Shown here: one piece after another, positions 8,210 through 16,513 of the stretch
Layout of the letters: every line of letters begins with the position of its first letter
Position numbering within the stretch: the first letter of the stretch is position 1
From: Bacteroidota bacterium
GTDB lineage: Bacteria; Bacteroidota; Bacteroidia; Chitinophagales; Chitinophagaceae
Assembly (NCBI GenBank): GCA_014190475.1
Contig: BJGL01000007.1
Span: 1 to 52,829 of the forward strand
Direction of reading: 5' to 3'
Length of the DNA: 52,829 nt
Made by a program: the position numbers and the translations under genes
The notes under the pieces: model-generated
Database searches by the model: none
What the model was told of the DNA's origin: nothing
What the model saw: only the letters and a program-made list of their open reading frames with translations

Positions 8210-8971
8210 ATGAACCTCGAAACCCTTCGCACCCGAATAGAACCGCTCCGTCAGCAAATTGTACAGCACGAGCTTTACACCCGCATCAATACCATCGAAG
8301 CTATTCGTGTTTTTATGCAACACCACGTGATAGCGGTTTGGGATTTCATGTCCTTGCTTAAATCATTACAACGTGAATTAACCTGTGTTTCCAATCCTTG
8401 GTTACCCGTGGGCTCAGCCAACACACGTTACCTGATCAATGAAATTGTAACTGGAGAGGAATCCGATGTGGATCAGGCGGGAAATCGTATCAGCCATTTT
8501 GAACTTTATCTTAAAGCCATGGAGCAAGCGGGGGCAAATAAAATCCCCATTCAGGAATTAATTTCCACCCTGCAGACAGGTAAACCAGTTGACCAAGCGC
8601 TCGTTACAAGTTCATTGCCCGATGCAGCAAAGAGATTTGCACAACACACCTTTGATTTAATTGAAAAAAATCAACCGCATATCCTGGCTGCTGTGTTCAC
8701 CTTTGGAAGAGAGGATTTAATCCCAGACATGTTTCTAAGTATCCTAAATAAAATCGAGCCGGGTAGTCAATACAGTATTGATCTTACAAAATATTATATA
8801 GAACGTCACATTGAGGTAGATGGAGGACATCACTCTCAATTAGCCCTAGAAATGACGCAGGAACTTTGTGCCAATGATCCCCAAAAATGGCAAGAGGCCA
8901 GTGCTGCTGTTGAAAAAGCACTAGCCTCCCGCGTTGCGCTGTGGGACGGAGCCCTCAGCCAATTAAATTAA
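8210..8971 (+). CDS. DUF3050 family protein, heme-oxygenase-like fold (inferred)
   Basis: The 253-residue, largely helical protein matches the pattern of DUF3050. It shows the QHHVIAVWDFMSLLKSLQ helix, NEIVTGEESD, FTFGREDLIPDMF and the C-terminal YYIERHIEVDGGHHSQLA. The spaced E, H and D residues in these helices resemble the metal-ligand pattern of heme-oxygenase-like diiron proteins, so a non-heme iron oxygenase role is possible but unproven. Its stop codon directly abuts the stop of the convergent BNR gene, leaving no room for a terminator between them. Confidence 0.75.
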   Translation: MNLETLRTRIEPLRQQIVQHELYTRINTIEAIRVFMQHHVIAVWDFMSLLKSLQRELTCVSNPWLPVGSANTRYLINEIVTGEESDVDQAGNRISHFELYLKAMEQAGANKIPIQELISTLQTGKPVDQALVTSSLPDAAKRFAQHTFDLIEKNQPHILAAVFTFGREDLIPDMFLSILNKIEPGSQYSIDLTKYYIERHIEVDGGHHSQLALEMTQELCANDPQKWQEASAAVEKALASRVALWDGALSQLN

Positions 8972-11900
8972 TTACCGAATTGCCGCATACGCTTTTCGGA
9001 GTGTATCAAACTCTTTCTCCAGTACTTCAATCGCTCCAATCTTTGACGGAGAGAAAGGCTCTAGTGCTGTGCAAATAGCCACATACACATCACTGAGTTT
9101 TCTGCGGTATTTGAATTCATCAAAGAATACAGTTTTTCTGTTTGTTTCAATGATCTCAGCACGCAAGCTATCAAGCTGTTTCAATTTGTTTGATTCAATT
9201 TCAGTACGCTGCTCATTCTTTTTCAAACCAGCAATTTGCTTATCCATCGAATCAACTAATTGATAAAGCTGCTCATGTAATTTGAAAAGACGCATTGACT
9301 GGTTATGAATAGTTTGAATAGTTTGAGCAGAAAATCCTTTACGAGGGTTCTCCACCAACTGTACCGTTTGTTCAAACTTGGTATCTCCAATTTGCAATAC
9401 TGCTTTGTAAGATCCAATCGGTGCACGCGGTCCAATCACTGAAGAAAATAATACAGTCGAACTCGCTGTAAATCCTCCCACCGCAACTTTAGGTGGATTT
9501 TGATCCAATCCCCAGTATACTTTATTCAACCCTTTATTTCCAGACCCATTCAGATCCCGAATTTTATTCCCTTTGGCATCAAGCAATTGAATTTTCACAG
9601 CCTGCATGGATTTATCTTTTAAGAAATATTCCATCACAGGCAACTGTGCTTTACTTCCAACTGTCCAACCTTCCAGATTTCCGTTTGCACCTGGTGTTTG
9701 GGCCTGCACATCATACACAAAGGGCTGAACAGGAAAAAACATAACGTCTTTATCAATCGGATTTTTAATGATTCGACGTAATGAACTTAGATTATCCAAT
9801 ACATAAATACCACGCCCGTGTGTGGCAATAGCTAAATCACCAGTATTAGAAATTTTTAAATCTCTTACGAGTGCATACCAAGGCACATTTTGGTACTTGC
9901 TACGCATCCAATTTTGACCACCATCCAGGGAAAGGAAAAGTCCCATTTCAGTACCCAGGAAAAGAAGGTTTGGCTCAACGGGATCTTGTCTGATAACGTG
10001 CGCAAAGCCGGTAAATTCTTTGGAGTTATGACGCTTCCAGGTTTTCCCACCATCAACTGTTTCCACCAAATATGTTTGATGATCGCCATACATGTGATTC
10101 TCTGCTGTGATAAACGCTTGATTGGGATTAACCGCTGAAATCTCAATGGAAGATATCCAAGCAGCTTTTGGAACACCCGCCTGCCAGATTCCTGTTGCGA
10201 TATTTTTCCATGTTTTTCCTCCGTCTACGGTTATTTGCACATTACCATCATCGGTACCCACCCAAATAATATCCTCATTGCGCGGATCTTGCGTAACAGT
10301 AAAAATAGTACAGTGATTTTCTGCACTAGTATTATCACCTGTGATACCGCCGCTCTTTTCCGTTTTTTGTTTATCCTTATCGTTAGTAGTCAAATCAGGA
10401 GAAATACGTTGCCAGTTAGTACCCTCATCTGTTGATTTATACAAATATTGATTCCCCGTGTATAAATTATAACCGGTGGCACGTTTGGTTGCAGGAGCTG
10501 TAACAATGGGTGTATTCCAATTCCAGCGGTGTGTTTCCTCCCCTTCTCTACGTTGTGGTTTGATTCCGTAAGAAAGACCTGTCTTTAAATTAATGCGGTT
10601 CATTTCTCCACCTTGCGATTCTGCAAAAACTATCGAAGAATTTAAGGGAGAAGGCTGAACCCAAAACCCATCCCCCCCATTTAAAAATTCCCAGTCAATA
10701 CTGGATACACCACCAGGCGAGGAACTAGGAGCTTGCCAAGATCCGTTATCCTGTAGACCACCATAAACATTAAAGGGTTCGTCCTTACTCACACTAACAT
10801 GATAAAACTGACCCACAGGAAGATTATTGAGAAATGCCCAGGAAAGTCCTTTGTTATAACTCACATATACGCCGCCATCGGTACCCAGGTAGAGTTGACT
10901 ATTGTTATCCGGGTTAATCCATAATGCATGATGATCTGCATGGGGTACAACATCAGAAAAAAGTGTTCCGGACCAGGAGGAACCTCCATCGGTTGAGTAT
11001 TGAAAATCAAACGCGGGACGATACACACGCTTGGGATCTTTAGGATCAAACTCCAAGGTGCTGAAGTAAAAAGGTCGAGCCGTTATATTATCCGTGGAAG
11101 CTAATTTTTTCCAAGTCTCCCCCTCATCGCCGGATAAATACAAACCAGGCACTTTAGCTTCTACAATAGAAAGTAATTCTGATGGCTTGGAGGGATTGAT
11201 GGAAATAACAATACGACCCAATTCGCCCTCCGGCAAACCATCAGTAAGCTTCTTCCACGTTTTTCCACCATCCACAGATTTAAAAAGCGCACTTCCCTTT
11301 CCACCAGAAACAAATGAAAAAGGCTGCCTTCTAAATTGCCAAAAGCTGGCGAAAATAATATTGGGATCACGAGGACTCTGTGCAATATCCGCACAACCCG
11401 TATTCTCGTCTACATACAAAATTTTATTCCATGTCTTTCCCGCATCCTTACTCTCATATAAACCACGATGTTTACTGGAAGACCAAAGCGGACCCGGTAC
11501 AGCAACCAACAAATGCTTGTTGTCATTGGGGTTTATTAAAATTTTACTGATGTGCTCCGTGCTATCGAGCCCCAGTTTTTGCCAATTGGCACCGGCATCA
11601 GTTGATTTATAAATTCCATCTCCAATGGAAACTGAATTTCGCATATTACTCTCCCCAGTGCCCGCATAAATAGTACGAGGAGATTTTGGATCTAAAGCCA
11701 ATGCCCCAATAGACTGACAATATTTATCAAACACTGGAGTAAACGTATATCCTCCATTCAAGCTTTTCCAAATTCCCCCTCCTGCAGTACCCACGTATAA
11801 ATTAACTTGACCCTCTTGTACTGCACCCACAATGGAGCTAACTCGACCACTCATCGTGGAGGGACCCAAATTTCTAGCCCCCAAGGCTTGAAAATAGGAT

Positions 11901-12007
11901 GAATTGAATTCAGAGAGTTTTACCTGCGCCACCAAAGTGGTGTTCACTAAAGCGCATAGGAGTAGTGTTACAAACAATGCTGTTTGCGCAAAACGTGAAA
12001 GATTCAT
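8972..12007 (-). CDS. secreted BNR-repeat/VPS10-sortilin-like beta-propeller protein
   Basis: This 1011-residue protein has a signal peptide (about residues 1-27). A long series of BNR/Asp-box blades follows, with S-x-D-G-G-x-T-W-like motifs such as STDAGANWQ, SKDAGKTWN and SVDGGKTWK. A C-terminal portion carries a charged helical stretch (about residues 905-985, likely coiled coil). It is commonly annotated as a glycosyl hydrolase or sortilin-like protein, but no catalytic residues of a known hydrolase family are evident. The propeller could bind peptides or glycans in the periplasm. It lies 7 bases downstream of the exported protein at 12015-12725 and is probably co-transcribed. A paralogue lies at 47696-50254. 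Confidence 0.85.
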   Translation of the reverse strand: MNLSRFAQTALFVTLLLCALVNTTLVAQVKLSEFNSSYFQALGARNLGPSTMSGRVSSIVGAVQEGQVNLYVGTAGGGIWKSLNGGYTFTPVFDKYCQSIGALALDPKSPRTIYAGTGESNMRNSVSIGDGIYKSTDAGANWQKLGLDSTEHISKILINPNDNKHLLVAVPGPLWSSSKHRGLYESKDAGKTWNKILYVDENTGCADIAQSPRDPNIIFASFWQFRRQPFSFVSGGKGSALFKSVDGGKTWKKLTDGLPEGELGRIVISINPSKPSELLSIVEAKVPGLYLSGDEGETWKKLASTDNITARPFYFSTLEFDPKDPKRVYRPAFDFQYSTDGGSSWSGTLFSDVVPHADHHALWINPDNNSQLYLGTDGGVYVSYNKGLSWAFLNNLPVGQFYHVSVSKDEPFNVYGGLQDNGSWQAPSSSPGGVSSIDWEFLNGGDGFWVQPSPLNSSIVFAESQGGEMNRINLKTGLSYGIKPQRREGEETHRWNWNTPIVTAPATKRATGYNLYTGNQYLYKSTDEGTNWQRISPDLTTNDKDKQKTEKSGGITGDNTSAENHCTIFTVTQDPRNEDIIWVGTDDGNVQITVDGGKTWKNIATGIWQAGVPKAAWISSIEISAVNPNQAFITAENHMYGDHQTYLVETVDGGKTWKRHNSKEFTGFAHVIRQDPVEPNLLFLGTEMGLFLSLDGGQNWMRSKYQNVPWYALVRDLKISNTGDLAIATHGRGIYVLDNLSSLRRIIKNPIDKDVMFFPVQPFVYDVQAQTPGANGNLEGWTVGSKAQLPVMEYFLKDKSMQAVKIQLLDAKGNKIRDLNGSGNKGLNKVYWGLDQNPPKVAVGGFTASSTVLFSSVIGPRAPIGSYKAVLQIGDTKFEQTVQLVENPRKGFSAQTIQTIHNQSMRLFKLHEQLYQLVDSMDKQIAGLKKNEQRTEIESNKLKQLDSLRAEIIETNRKTVFFDEFKYRRKLSDVYVAICTALEPFSPSKIGAIEVLEKEFDTLRKAYAAIR

Positions 12008-12014
12008 GGTTTAC

Positions 12015-12725
12015 TTATTTAACGTCGAAAGTAGTTTCTGGAATGGCTACGTTGGCTTCTACTTTGTCAAATACCAAAACCTGACCCATTTGATCAGTTT
12101 TATGTGGAATCTTAACACCGACAGAAAGAAGTTTGTAGTCCATCAATTTAGCTTCCATTTCCATTTCCTGCCCTTGCATTTTAGCAGTACGTTTAGTCTT
12201 GTAGATCAGGAATGTCTTGGTATCAATAAAGTGAATGGCAGAATTTCCAGTTTTAGTAGTTAGACGTACCTTAAAGTATTCGTTACCGTCTTCTTCATCC
12301 TTACCTAATAATTCAACGGAAGAACCTTTCTCTTTCCAATCCACAAATTCATTTTGGATATCGAGTTGGTCTACACGCTGTTTGTGTTCGTCCTCACTAG
12401 AAGGCTCCAAATTAGTCTTCCCGGCAAAAGGCATTTGCTCCCATGATTTTGTCGGGTTAGTGATTTGAATGATCTGCATGCCTTGAAACTCGGCATCCAC
12501 TCTATACCCTTTATTATGAACAGCCTGTTGTGTAAATGGGATCTCGATACCCTGCACTTCAATATGTCCAGTTATTTTCATGGACTGAAGTTTTTTCCAG
12601 TTCTCCGCACCACCGGTAGCGGCTACATGACTAGCAATTACCTCATCCACTGTTTGAGCAAAACTGTTGGCGGAAAAAGCAAATAAAAAGCAAGCAATAA
12701 ATAAAGTTGAAAAGAGATTTTTCAT
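12015..12725 (-). CDS. exported protein, LolA/outer-membrane lipoprotein-sorting-like
   Basis: I chose ATG 12725 (236 aa) because a clean signal peptide, MKNLFSTLFIACFLFAFSAN ending in SFAQ, starts there. A -7 box also lies just upstream at 12745-12752; the longer frame to 12761 would run past that box. The mature part begins VDEVIASHVAATGGAENW and continues as a beta-rich domain with alternating strands, resembling the LolA-like fold of Bacteroidota periplasmic proteins. No enzyme motif is seen. It precedes the BNR gene in a two-gene operon, and the pair may act together in the envelope. Confidence 0.7.
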   Translation of the reverse strand: MKNLFSTLFIACFLFAFSANSFAQTVDEVIASHVAATGGAENWKKLQSMKITGHIEVQGIEIPFTQQAVHNKGYRVDAEFQGMQIIQITNPTKSWEQMPFAGKTNLEPSSEDEHKQRVDQLDIQNEFVDWKEKGSSVELLGKDEEDGNEYFKVRLTTKTGNSAIHFIDTKTFLIYKTKRTAKMQGQEMEMEAKLMDYKLLSVGVKIPHKTDQMGQVLVFDKVEANVAIPETTFDVK

Positions 12726-12744
12726 TGGAATTGTTTTAGGAGTA

Positions 12745-12752
12745 CAAATGTA
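12745..12752 (-). promoter_or_regulatory. -7 element for the exported protein/BNR operon
   Basis: On the minus strand the octamer reads TACATTTG, an exact TAnnTTTG match, 19 nt before ATG 12725. It supports the shorter start of the downstream gene. Confidence 0.55.
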
Positions 12753-12885
12753 CTTCAGCATCCCGACTCCCTGTACGATTTGCTGTTAATTTTCCACGAA
12801 CGGACTTCTACGCATTTCAGTGGAAAAACTAGTATAATACCATCTTTCAGTGATTAAAATCACTGGTCTGGCCAACTGGATTTGT

Positions 12886-12893
12886 TAAATTTG
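12886..12893 (+). promoter_or_regulatory. -7 element for the barrel gene at 12910
   Basis: TAAATTTG is an exact match to TAnnTTTG and lies 16 nt before ATG 12910, giving a leader of only about 12 nt. No clear TTTG -33 element was found. Confidence 0.5.
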
Positions 12894-12909
12894 AACTTCC
12901 GGATTTTCA

Positions 12910-13899
12910 ATGCATACTAAACATTTTCCACTCCCGTTATCAATCAAAATCAACCCTTTGCGACTCCGGCATGCCCTTCTTCCCTTGATAATAGTTGCCT
13001 TGATTACGGGAAAAACAATTGCACAAGGAAACCAATCCATTCTTAAAAAAATCGAGTTAGGGTTTAATACCGGACCCTTGTTCTTTTTAGGAGACCTGGG
13101 AGGAAATATGGGTGCGGGCACACAGTTTTTCAAGGATATTGATTGGCAGGAAACCAGAGTAGGGCTAGGTGGACAACTCAACTTTTACCCAGTTAATTGG
13201 ATCAGCCTGAGAGCCGGGTACTTCCACGGAACCCTTTCCGCCAACGACAGGCATTCTCCAAACGTTACTCCCAATGATATTTTTCGATTTAACAGAAATC
13301 TTCACTTTAGGTCCAGACTCGACGAATTTTATGCTGGGGTTGAGATATACCCCTTCCGAATGATCCCCACTCGTCGGGTAACGATTTTTGATAAAATACA
13401 ACCCTATGGATTTATGGGACTGGGACTTTTTCGTTTCAACCCAAAAGCACAGGATTCGGATGGTACTTGGGTAGCGTTACATCCATTACGATTGGAAGGA
13501 CAAGGATTTGCGGAATATCCTGGCAGCAAAGCTTATCAATTAATACAAACAAACATAATGAGTGGAATTGGCATCCGCTATTACTTGAATGAAACCCTCT
13601 ATGTTGGAACTGAAATTGTTTATCGTAAACTATTTACTGATCAAATTGATAATGTCAGCGCTAATTATTATGTAGACCCCGCATTATTCGACAATTATCT
13701 TCCCCCAGCAGATGCAGCAAGGGCAAAACGATTATATTATCAGGGGCTTTACAATTTAGGCGGACAACTTCCGCATGAAGCAGGTTTGCAAAGAGGGAAT
13801 GCGGGTAATAAAGATGCTTACTTTGGACAGAATATTCAGCTAGGGATAAAAATCTATCCTCGCAAGGATGATCGCTTCAAGTGTCCAACAACCTATTAA
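12910..13899 (+). CDS. outer-membrane beta-barrel protein (PorG/DUF6089-like)
   Basis: The 329-residue protein has an N-terminal hydrophobic export segment (about residues 21-39, ending TIAQ) and alternating amphipathic strands with many aromatic residues. The segments ELGFNTGPLFFLGDLGG, FYPVNWISLRAGYFHG, NRNLHFRSRLDEFYAGVEIYP and the closing QLGIKIYPR resemble the DUF6089/PorG-like barrels of Bacteroidota. PorG itself belongs to the type IX secretion system. No other T9SS gene is in the window, so I infer only an outer-membrane barrel. The N-terminus before the hydrophobic stretch is unusually long (20 residues), and a later start cannot be excluded. It converges on dapD with a 3-base gap. 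Confidence 0.7.
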   Translation: MHTKHFPLPLSIKINPLRLRHALLPLIIVALITGKTIAQGNQSILKKIELGFNTGPLFFLGDLGGNMGAGTQFFKDIDWQETRVGLGGQLNFYPVNWISLRAGYFHGTLSANDRHSPNVTPNDIFRFNRNLHFRSRLDEFYAGVEIYPFRMIPTRRVTIFDKIQPYGFMGLGLFRFNPKAQDSDGTWVALHPLRLEGQGFAEYPGSKAYQLIQTNIMSGIGIRYYLNETLYVGTEIVYRKLFTDQIDNVSANYYVDPALFDNYLPPADAARAKRLYYQGLYNLGGQLPHEAGLQRGNAGNKDAYFGQNIQLGIKIYPRKDDRFKCPTTY

Positions 13900-13902
13900 A
13901 AA

Positions 13903-14718
13903 TTACACACTCACATTAAAGTCGCGCAGGGCATCGTTCAAACTGGTTTTTAAATCCGTACTGGGTTTACGTTGTCCAATAATTAATGCACAACTAACAC
14001 CATAAGATCCTGCATTAAATTCTTTCGTATAAGTTCCCGGAATTACCACACTACGTGCCGGTACACGTCCTTTGTACTCTATGGGAGACGAACCCGATAC
14101 GTCAATAATTTTAGTGGACTGGGTCAGTACTACATTGGCACCTAATACAGCCTCACGCTCCACAATCACTCCTTCCACTACAATACAGCGACTTCCTATA
14201 AAACATCCATCTTCAATAATCACAGGAGAAGCTTGCAACGGCTCCAATACACCACCAATCCCAACCCCACCACTTAAGTGAACATTTTTTCCAATCTGCG
14301 CACAACTTCCCACGGTGGCCCAGGTGTCAACCATCGTTCCTTGATCCACGTAGGCTCCAATATTTACATACGATGGCATCAACACTACTTGAGACGCCAA
14401 GTACGCTCCATAGCGAGCAATAGCATGAGGCACAGCACGAACACCAATGTCTTTAAAATCCTTTTTCAATAACATTTTATCATAAAAAGAAAAAGGTGGC
14501 AGCTCCCAGGTTTGCATCGGCTGAATAGCAAAATAGAGAAGAATGGCCTGTTTGACCCATTCGTTTACTTGCCAACCCGTCTCTGCAGGTGTAGCAACGC
14601 GAAGCCGACCCTTGTCCACCTCTTCAATGACCGCTCGAACAGCATCTTGGTATATGGGTTCCTTAAGCAAATCCCGATTTGACCAGGCTGCTTGAATTTG
14701 TTGTTTCAATTGTTCCAT
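13903..14718 (-). CDS. dapD: 2,3,4,5-tetrahydropyridine-2,6-dicarboxylate N-succinyltransferase
   Basis: The 271-residue protein is a full-length DapD, which succinylates tetrahydrodipicolinate in the succinylase branch of diaminopimelate and lysine synthesis. An N-terminal helical domain contains WELPPFSFYDKM. The hexapeptide-repeat left-handed beta-helix follows (VNIGAYVDQGTMVDTWATVGS, HLSGGVGIGGVLEP, GCFIGSRCIVVEG). The C-terminus ends in a strand segment (GSYGVSCALIIGQR). It is a single gene, divergent from the glycosyltransferase. dapB of the same pathway lies separately at 23433. Confidence 0.96.
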   Translation of the reverse strand: MEQLKQQIQAAWSNRDLLKEPIYQDAVRAVIEEVDKGRLRVATPAETGWQVNEWVKQAILLYFAIQPMQTWELPPFSFYDKMLLKKDFKDIGVRAVPHAIARYGAYLASQVVLMPSYVNIGAYVDQGTMVDTWATVGSCAQIGKNVHLSGGVGIGGVLEPLQASPVIIEDGCFIGSRCIVVEGVIVEREAVLGANVVLTQSTKIIDVSGSSPIEYKGRVPARSVVIPGTYTKEFNAGSYGVSCALIIGQRKPSTDLKTSLNDALRDFNVSV

Positions 14719-14766
14719 GGGCGCGAAAATAGTAATTCAAGAGAAAGTAACTCAGATTGACGAACG

Positions 14767-14774
14767 TATCTTTG
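14767..14774 (+). promoter_or_regulatory. -7 element placed 4 nt before the glycosyltransferase start
   Basis: TATCTTTG matches TAnnTTTG exactly, and only 4 nt (14775-14778) separate it from ATG 14779. Transcription would begin at or next to the start codon, so the mRNA is probably leaderless. Confidence 0.5.
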
Positions 14775-14778
14775 AAAG

Positions 14779-15939
14779 ATGCGGATAGCCTTCGACGCAA
14801 AAAGAGCTTTTCATAACGGCACAGGGCTTGGCCATTACAGCAGAACCCTGATTCACTCCTTGGCCACCTCTTTTCCGCAACACCAGTACTATTTATTGAA
14901 TCCAAAACCTGCTTCACTTTTCTCCATTACAGGCCCCAACCTCCACGAAATAAATCCTCCTGCCCATTTGCCAGCATTTCTACGAGGTTACTGGCGAACA
15001 AAAAGTTGCGTTTCACAATTAGCTAAGGAGGGCATTCAACTCTATCACGGATTAAGTCATGAAATCCCTGTTGGACTTCCTAAAAAAAGAATTGCATCAG
15101 TGGTAACCATGCATGACTTGATCTTTGAACGCTACCCACACCAATACCGATGGATAGATCGCAACATCTATCGAGCAAAATTCAAGTATGCATTAAAACA
15201 TGCCGATCGGGTCATAGCGATCAGTGAACAAACAAAAAAGGACCTGATTGAATTCTATCAGGCAGACCCTTCTAAAATTAGAGTTTGTTATCAAAGCTGC
15301 AATCCTGCTTTTGCAAATACGATAGATGAAACAGAAAAGAAAAGAATTCAAAAAAAATACAACCTTCCCGCTCATTACTTACTATCTGTTGGCTCAATCA
15401 TTGAGAGAAAAAATCTATTGGCGATTTGTCAGGCCATTGCCATGCAAAAAAAAGGAGAACGTCAACCCCTTGTGGTAATTGGAGAAGGAGGGGAATACAA
15501 AAAAAGAGTAAAATCTTTTATACATCAAAATGGACTTACCCAAGAAGTAATTTTTTTATCCGAGCAACCTGCTAATAAAAAAGATTCCTCCTTTCTTACT
15601 GCAATTGACCTGCCCGCTATTTATCAGCAAGCATCCGCTTTGCTTTATCCATCCACTTTTGAGGGCTTTGGCATACCTGTGCTGGAAGGCTTGTTTAGTG
15701 GTATTCCTGTGGTGACTTCAAATCTGTCCTGTTTACCAGAGGCTGGAGGACCAGGAGCATTTTATGTAGATCCTTACAAACCAGAACAAATTGCAGCGCA
15801 GTTAGATTTAATTGCCAACAAAAAAGCATTGGTTGGAAAAAAAGTTGAGTTGGGGAGACAACACGCACAGCAATTTACCCCCATGGCCACGGCTGCGGCT
15901 GTGATGGGGGTTTATAAAGAACTTATAACAGAACAGTAA
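14779..15939 (+). CDS. glycosyltransferase family 4 protein
   Basis: The 386-residue protein has the GT-B fold of GT4 enzymes. The N-terminal domain has FDAKRAFHNGTGLGHYSRTL (a donor-side glycine loop) and a VVTMHDLIF segment. The C-terminal domain has YLLSVGSIIERKN and the E-x7-E motif EGFGIPVLE, followed by SGIPVVTSNLSCLPE. It would transfer a sugar from a nucleotide donor with retention, probably in envelope glycan or lipid glycosylation. The acceptor is unknown. It is one base upstream of tsaC in the same direction, so the two are co-transcribed. Confidence 0.9.
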   Translation: MRIAFDAKRAFHNGTGLGHYSRTLIHSLATSFPQHQYYLLNPKPASLFSITGPNLHEINPPAHLPAFLRGYWRTKSCVSQLAKEGIQLYHGLSHEIPVGLPKKRIASVVTMHDLIFERYPHQYRWIDRNIYRAKFKYALKHADRVIAISEQTKKDLIEFYQADPSKIRVCYQSCNPAFANTIDETEKKRIQKKYNLPAHYLLSVGSIIERKNLLAICQAIAMQKKGERQPLVVIGEGGEYKKRVKSFIHQNGLTQEVIFLSEQPANKKDSSFLTAIDLPAIYQQASALLYPSTFEGFGIPVLEGLFSGIPVVTSNLSCLPEAGGPGAFYVDPYKPEQIAAQLDLIANKKALVGKKVELGRQHAQQFTPMATAAAVMGVYKELITEQ

Positions 15940-15940
15940 G

Positions 15941-16513
15941 ATGGTAAACAATTTTGAAACGGATATTCAGGAAAGCCTCGCTGTTTTAAACAGGGGTGGT
16001 TTAATCTTATATCCTACAGATACCGTGTGGGGTATCGGTTGTGATGCAACTAATGCAAATGCAGTACAAAAAGTATTTGAACTCAAGCAAAGAGCCGACA
16101 ATAAGGCCTTGATTGTATTGGTTACGGACGAACAGGATATTCTAAGGTATGTAGCGGCACCTGATATGGAAATTTTTAACTACCTAGCTACAACAGAGAA
16201 ACCCACCACTGTTATCTACCAGGGAGCCATCGGTTTTGCAGAGCAATTGATGGGCCAGGATGGGTCAGTAGGTATTCGAATTTGCAAGGAACCCTTTTGC
16301 AGACAATTGATCAAACGCTTTCAAAAGCCGATTGTTTCAACGTCTGCTAATATTTCAGGACAACCGACCCCCTCTCGTTTCAACACAATCGATACAGCCC
16401 TATTAAACGGCGTTGACTATGTGGTAAAATGGAGACAAGAAGAGCAAAAAGATGCACAACCATCCAGCGTTATTCGCTGGAATAACGGTCAAATTGATAT
16501 AATTAGACCTTAG
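15941..16513 (+). CDS. tsaC: threonylcarbamoyl-AMP synthase (Sua5/YciO/YrdC)
   Basis: The 190-residue YrdC-domain protein makes threonylcarbamoyl-AMP from threonine, bicarbonate and ATP for the t6A37 modification of ANN-decoding tRNAs. YPTDTVWGIGCDATN (about residues 26-40), the ELKQRADNKAL segment and STSANISGQPTP (about residues 133-144) form the ATP/threonine pocket. It lacks the extra Sua5 domain, as in short TsaC proteins. Its start lies one base after the glycosyltransferase stop, and its 3' end overlaps the convergent lon gene by 4 bases. Confidence 0.92.
   Translation: MVNNFETDIQESLAVLNRGGLILYPTDTVWGIGCDATNANAVQKVFELKQRADNKALIVLVTDEQDILRYVAAPDMEIFNYLATTEKPTTVIYQGAIGFAEQLMGQDGSVGIRICKEPFCRQLIKRFQKPIVSTSANISGQPTPSRFNTIDTALLNGVDYVVKWRQEEQKDAQPSSVIRWNNGQIDIIRP

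Noticed and set aside
8316-8336. CACGTG core as a possible parS site
   Set aside because: The flanks are not an inverted repeat and it lies inside the DUF3050 coding sequence, far from parAB.
11094-11612. 172-codon plus-strand frame inside the BNR gene
   Set aside because: Antisense shadow of a repeat-rich coding region; no start context and no protein family pattern.
11904-12263. 119-codon plus-strand frame over the BNR/exported-protein junction
   Set aside because: Antisense to two real coding sequences and crosses their operon boundary.
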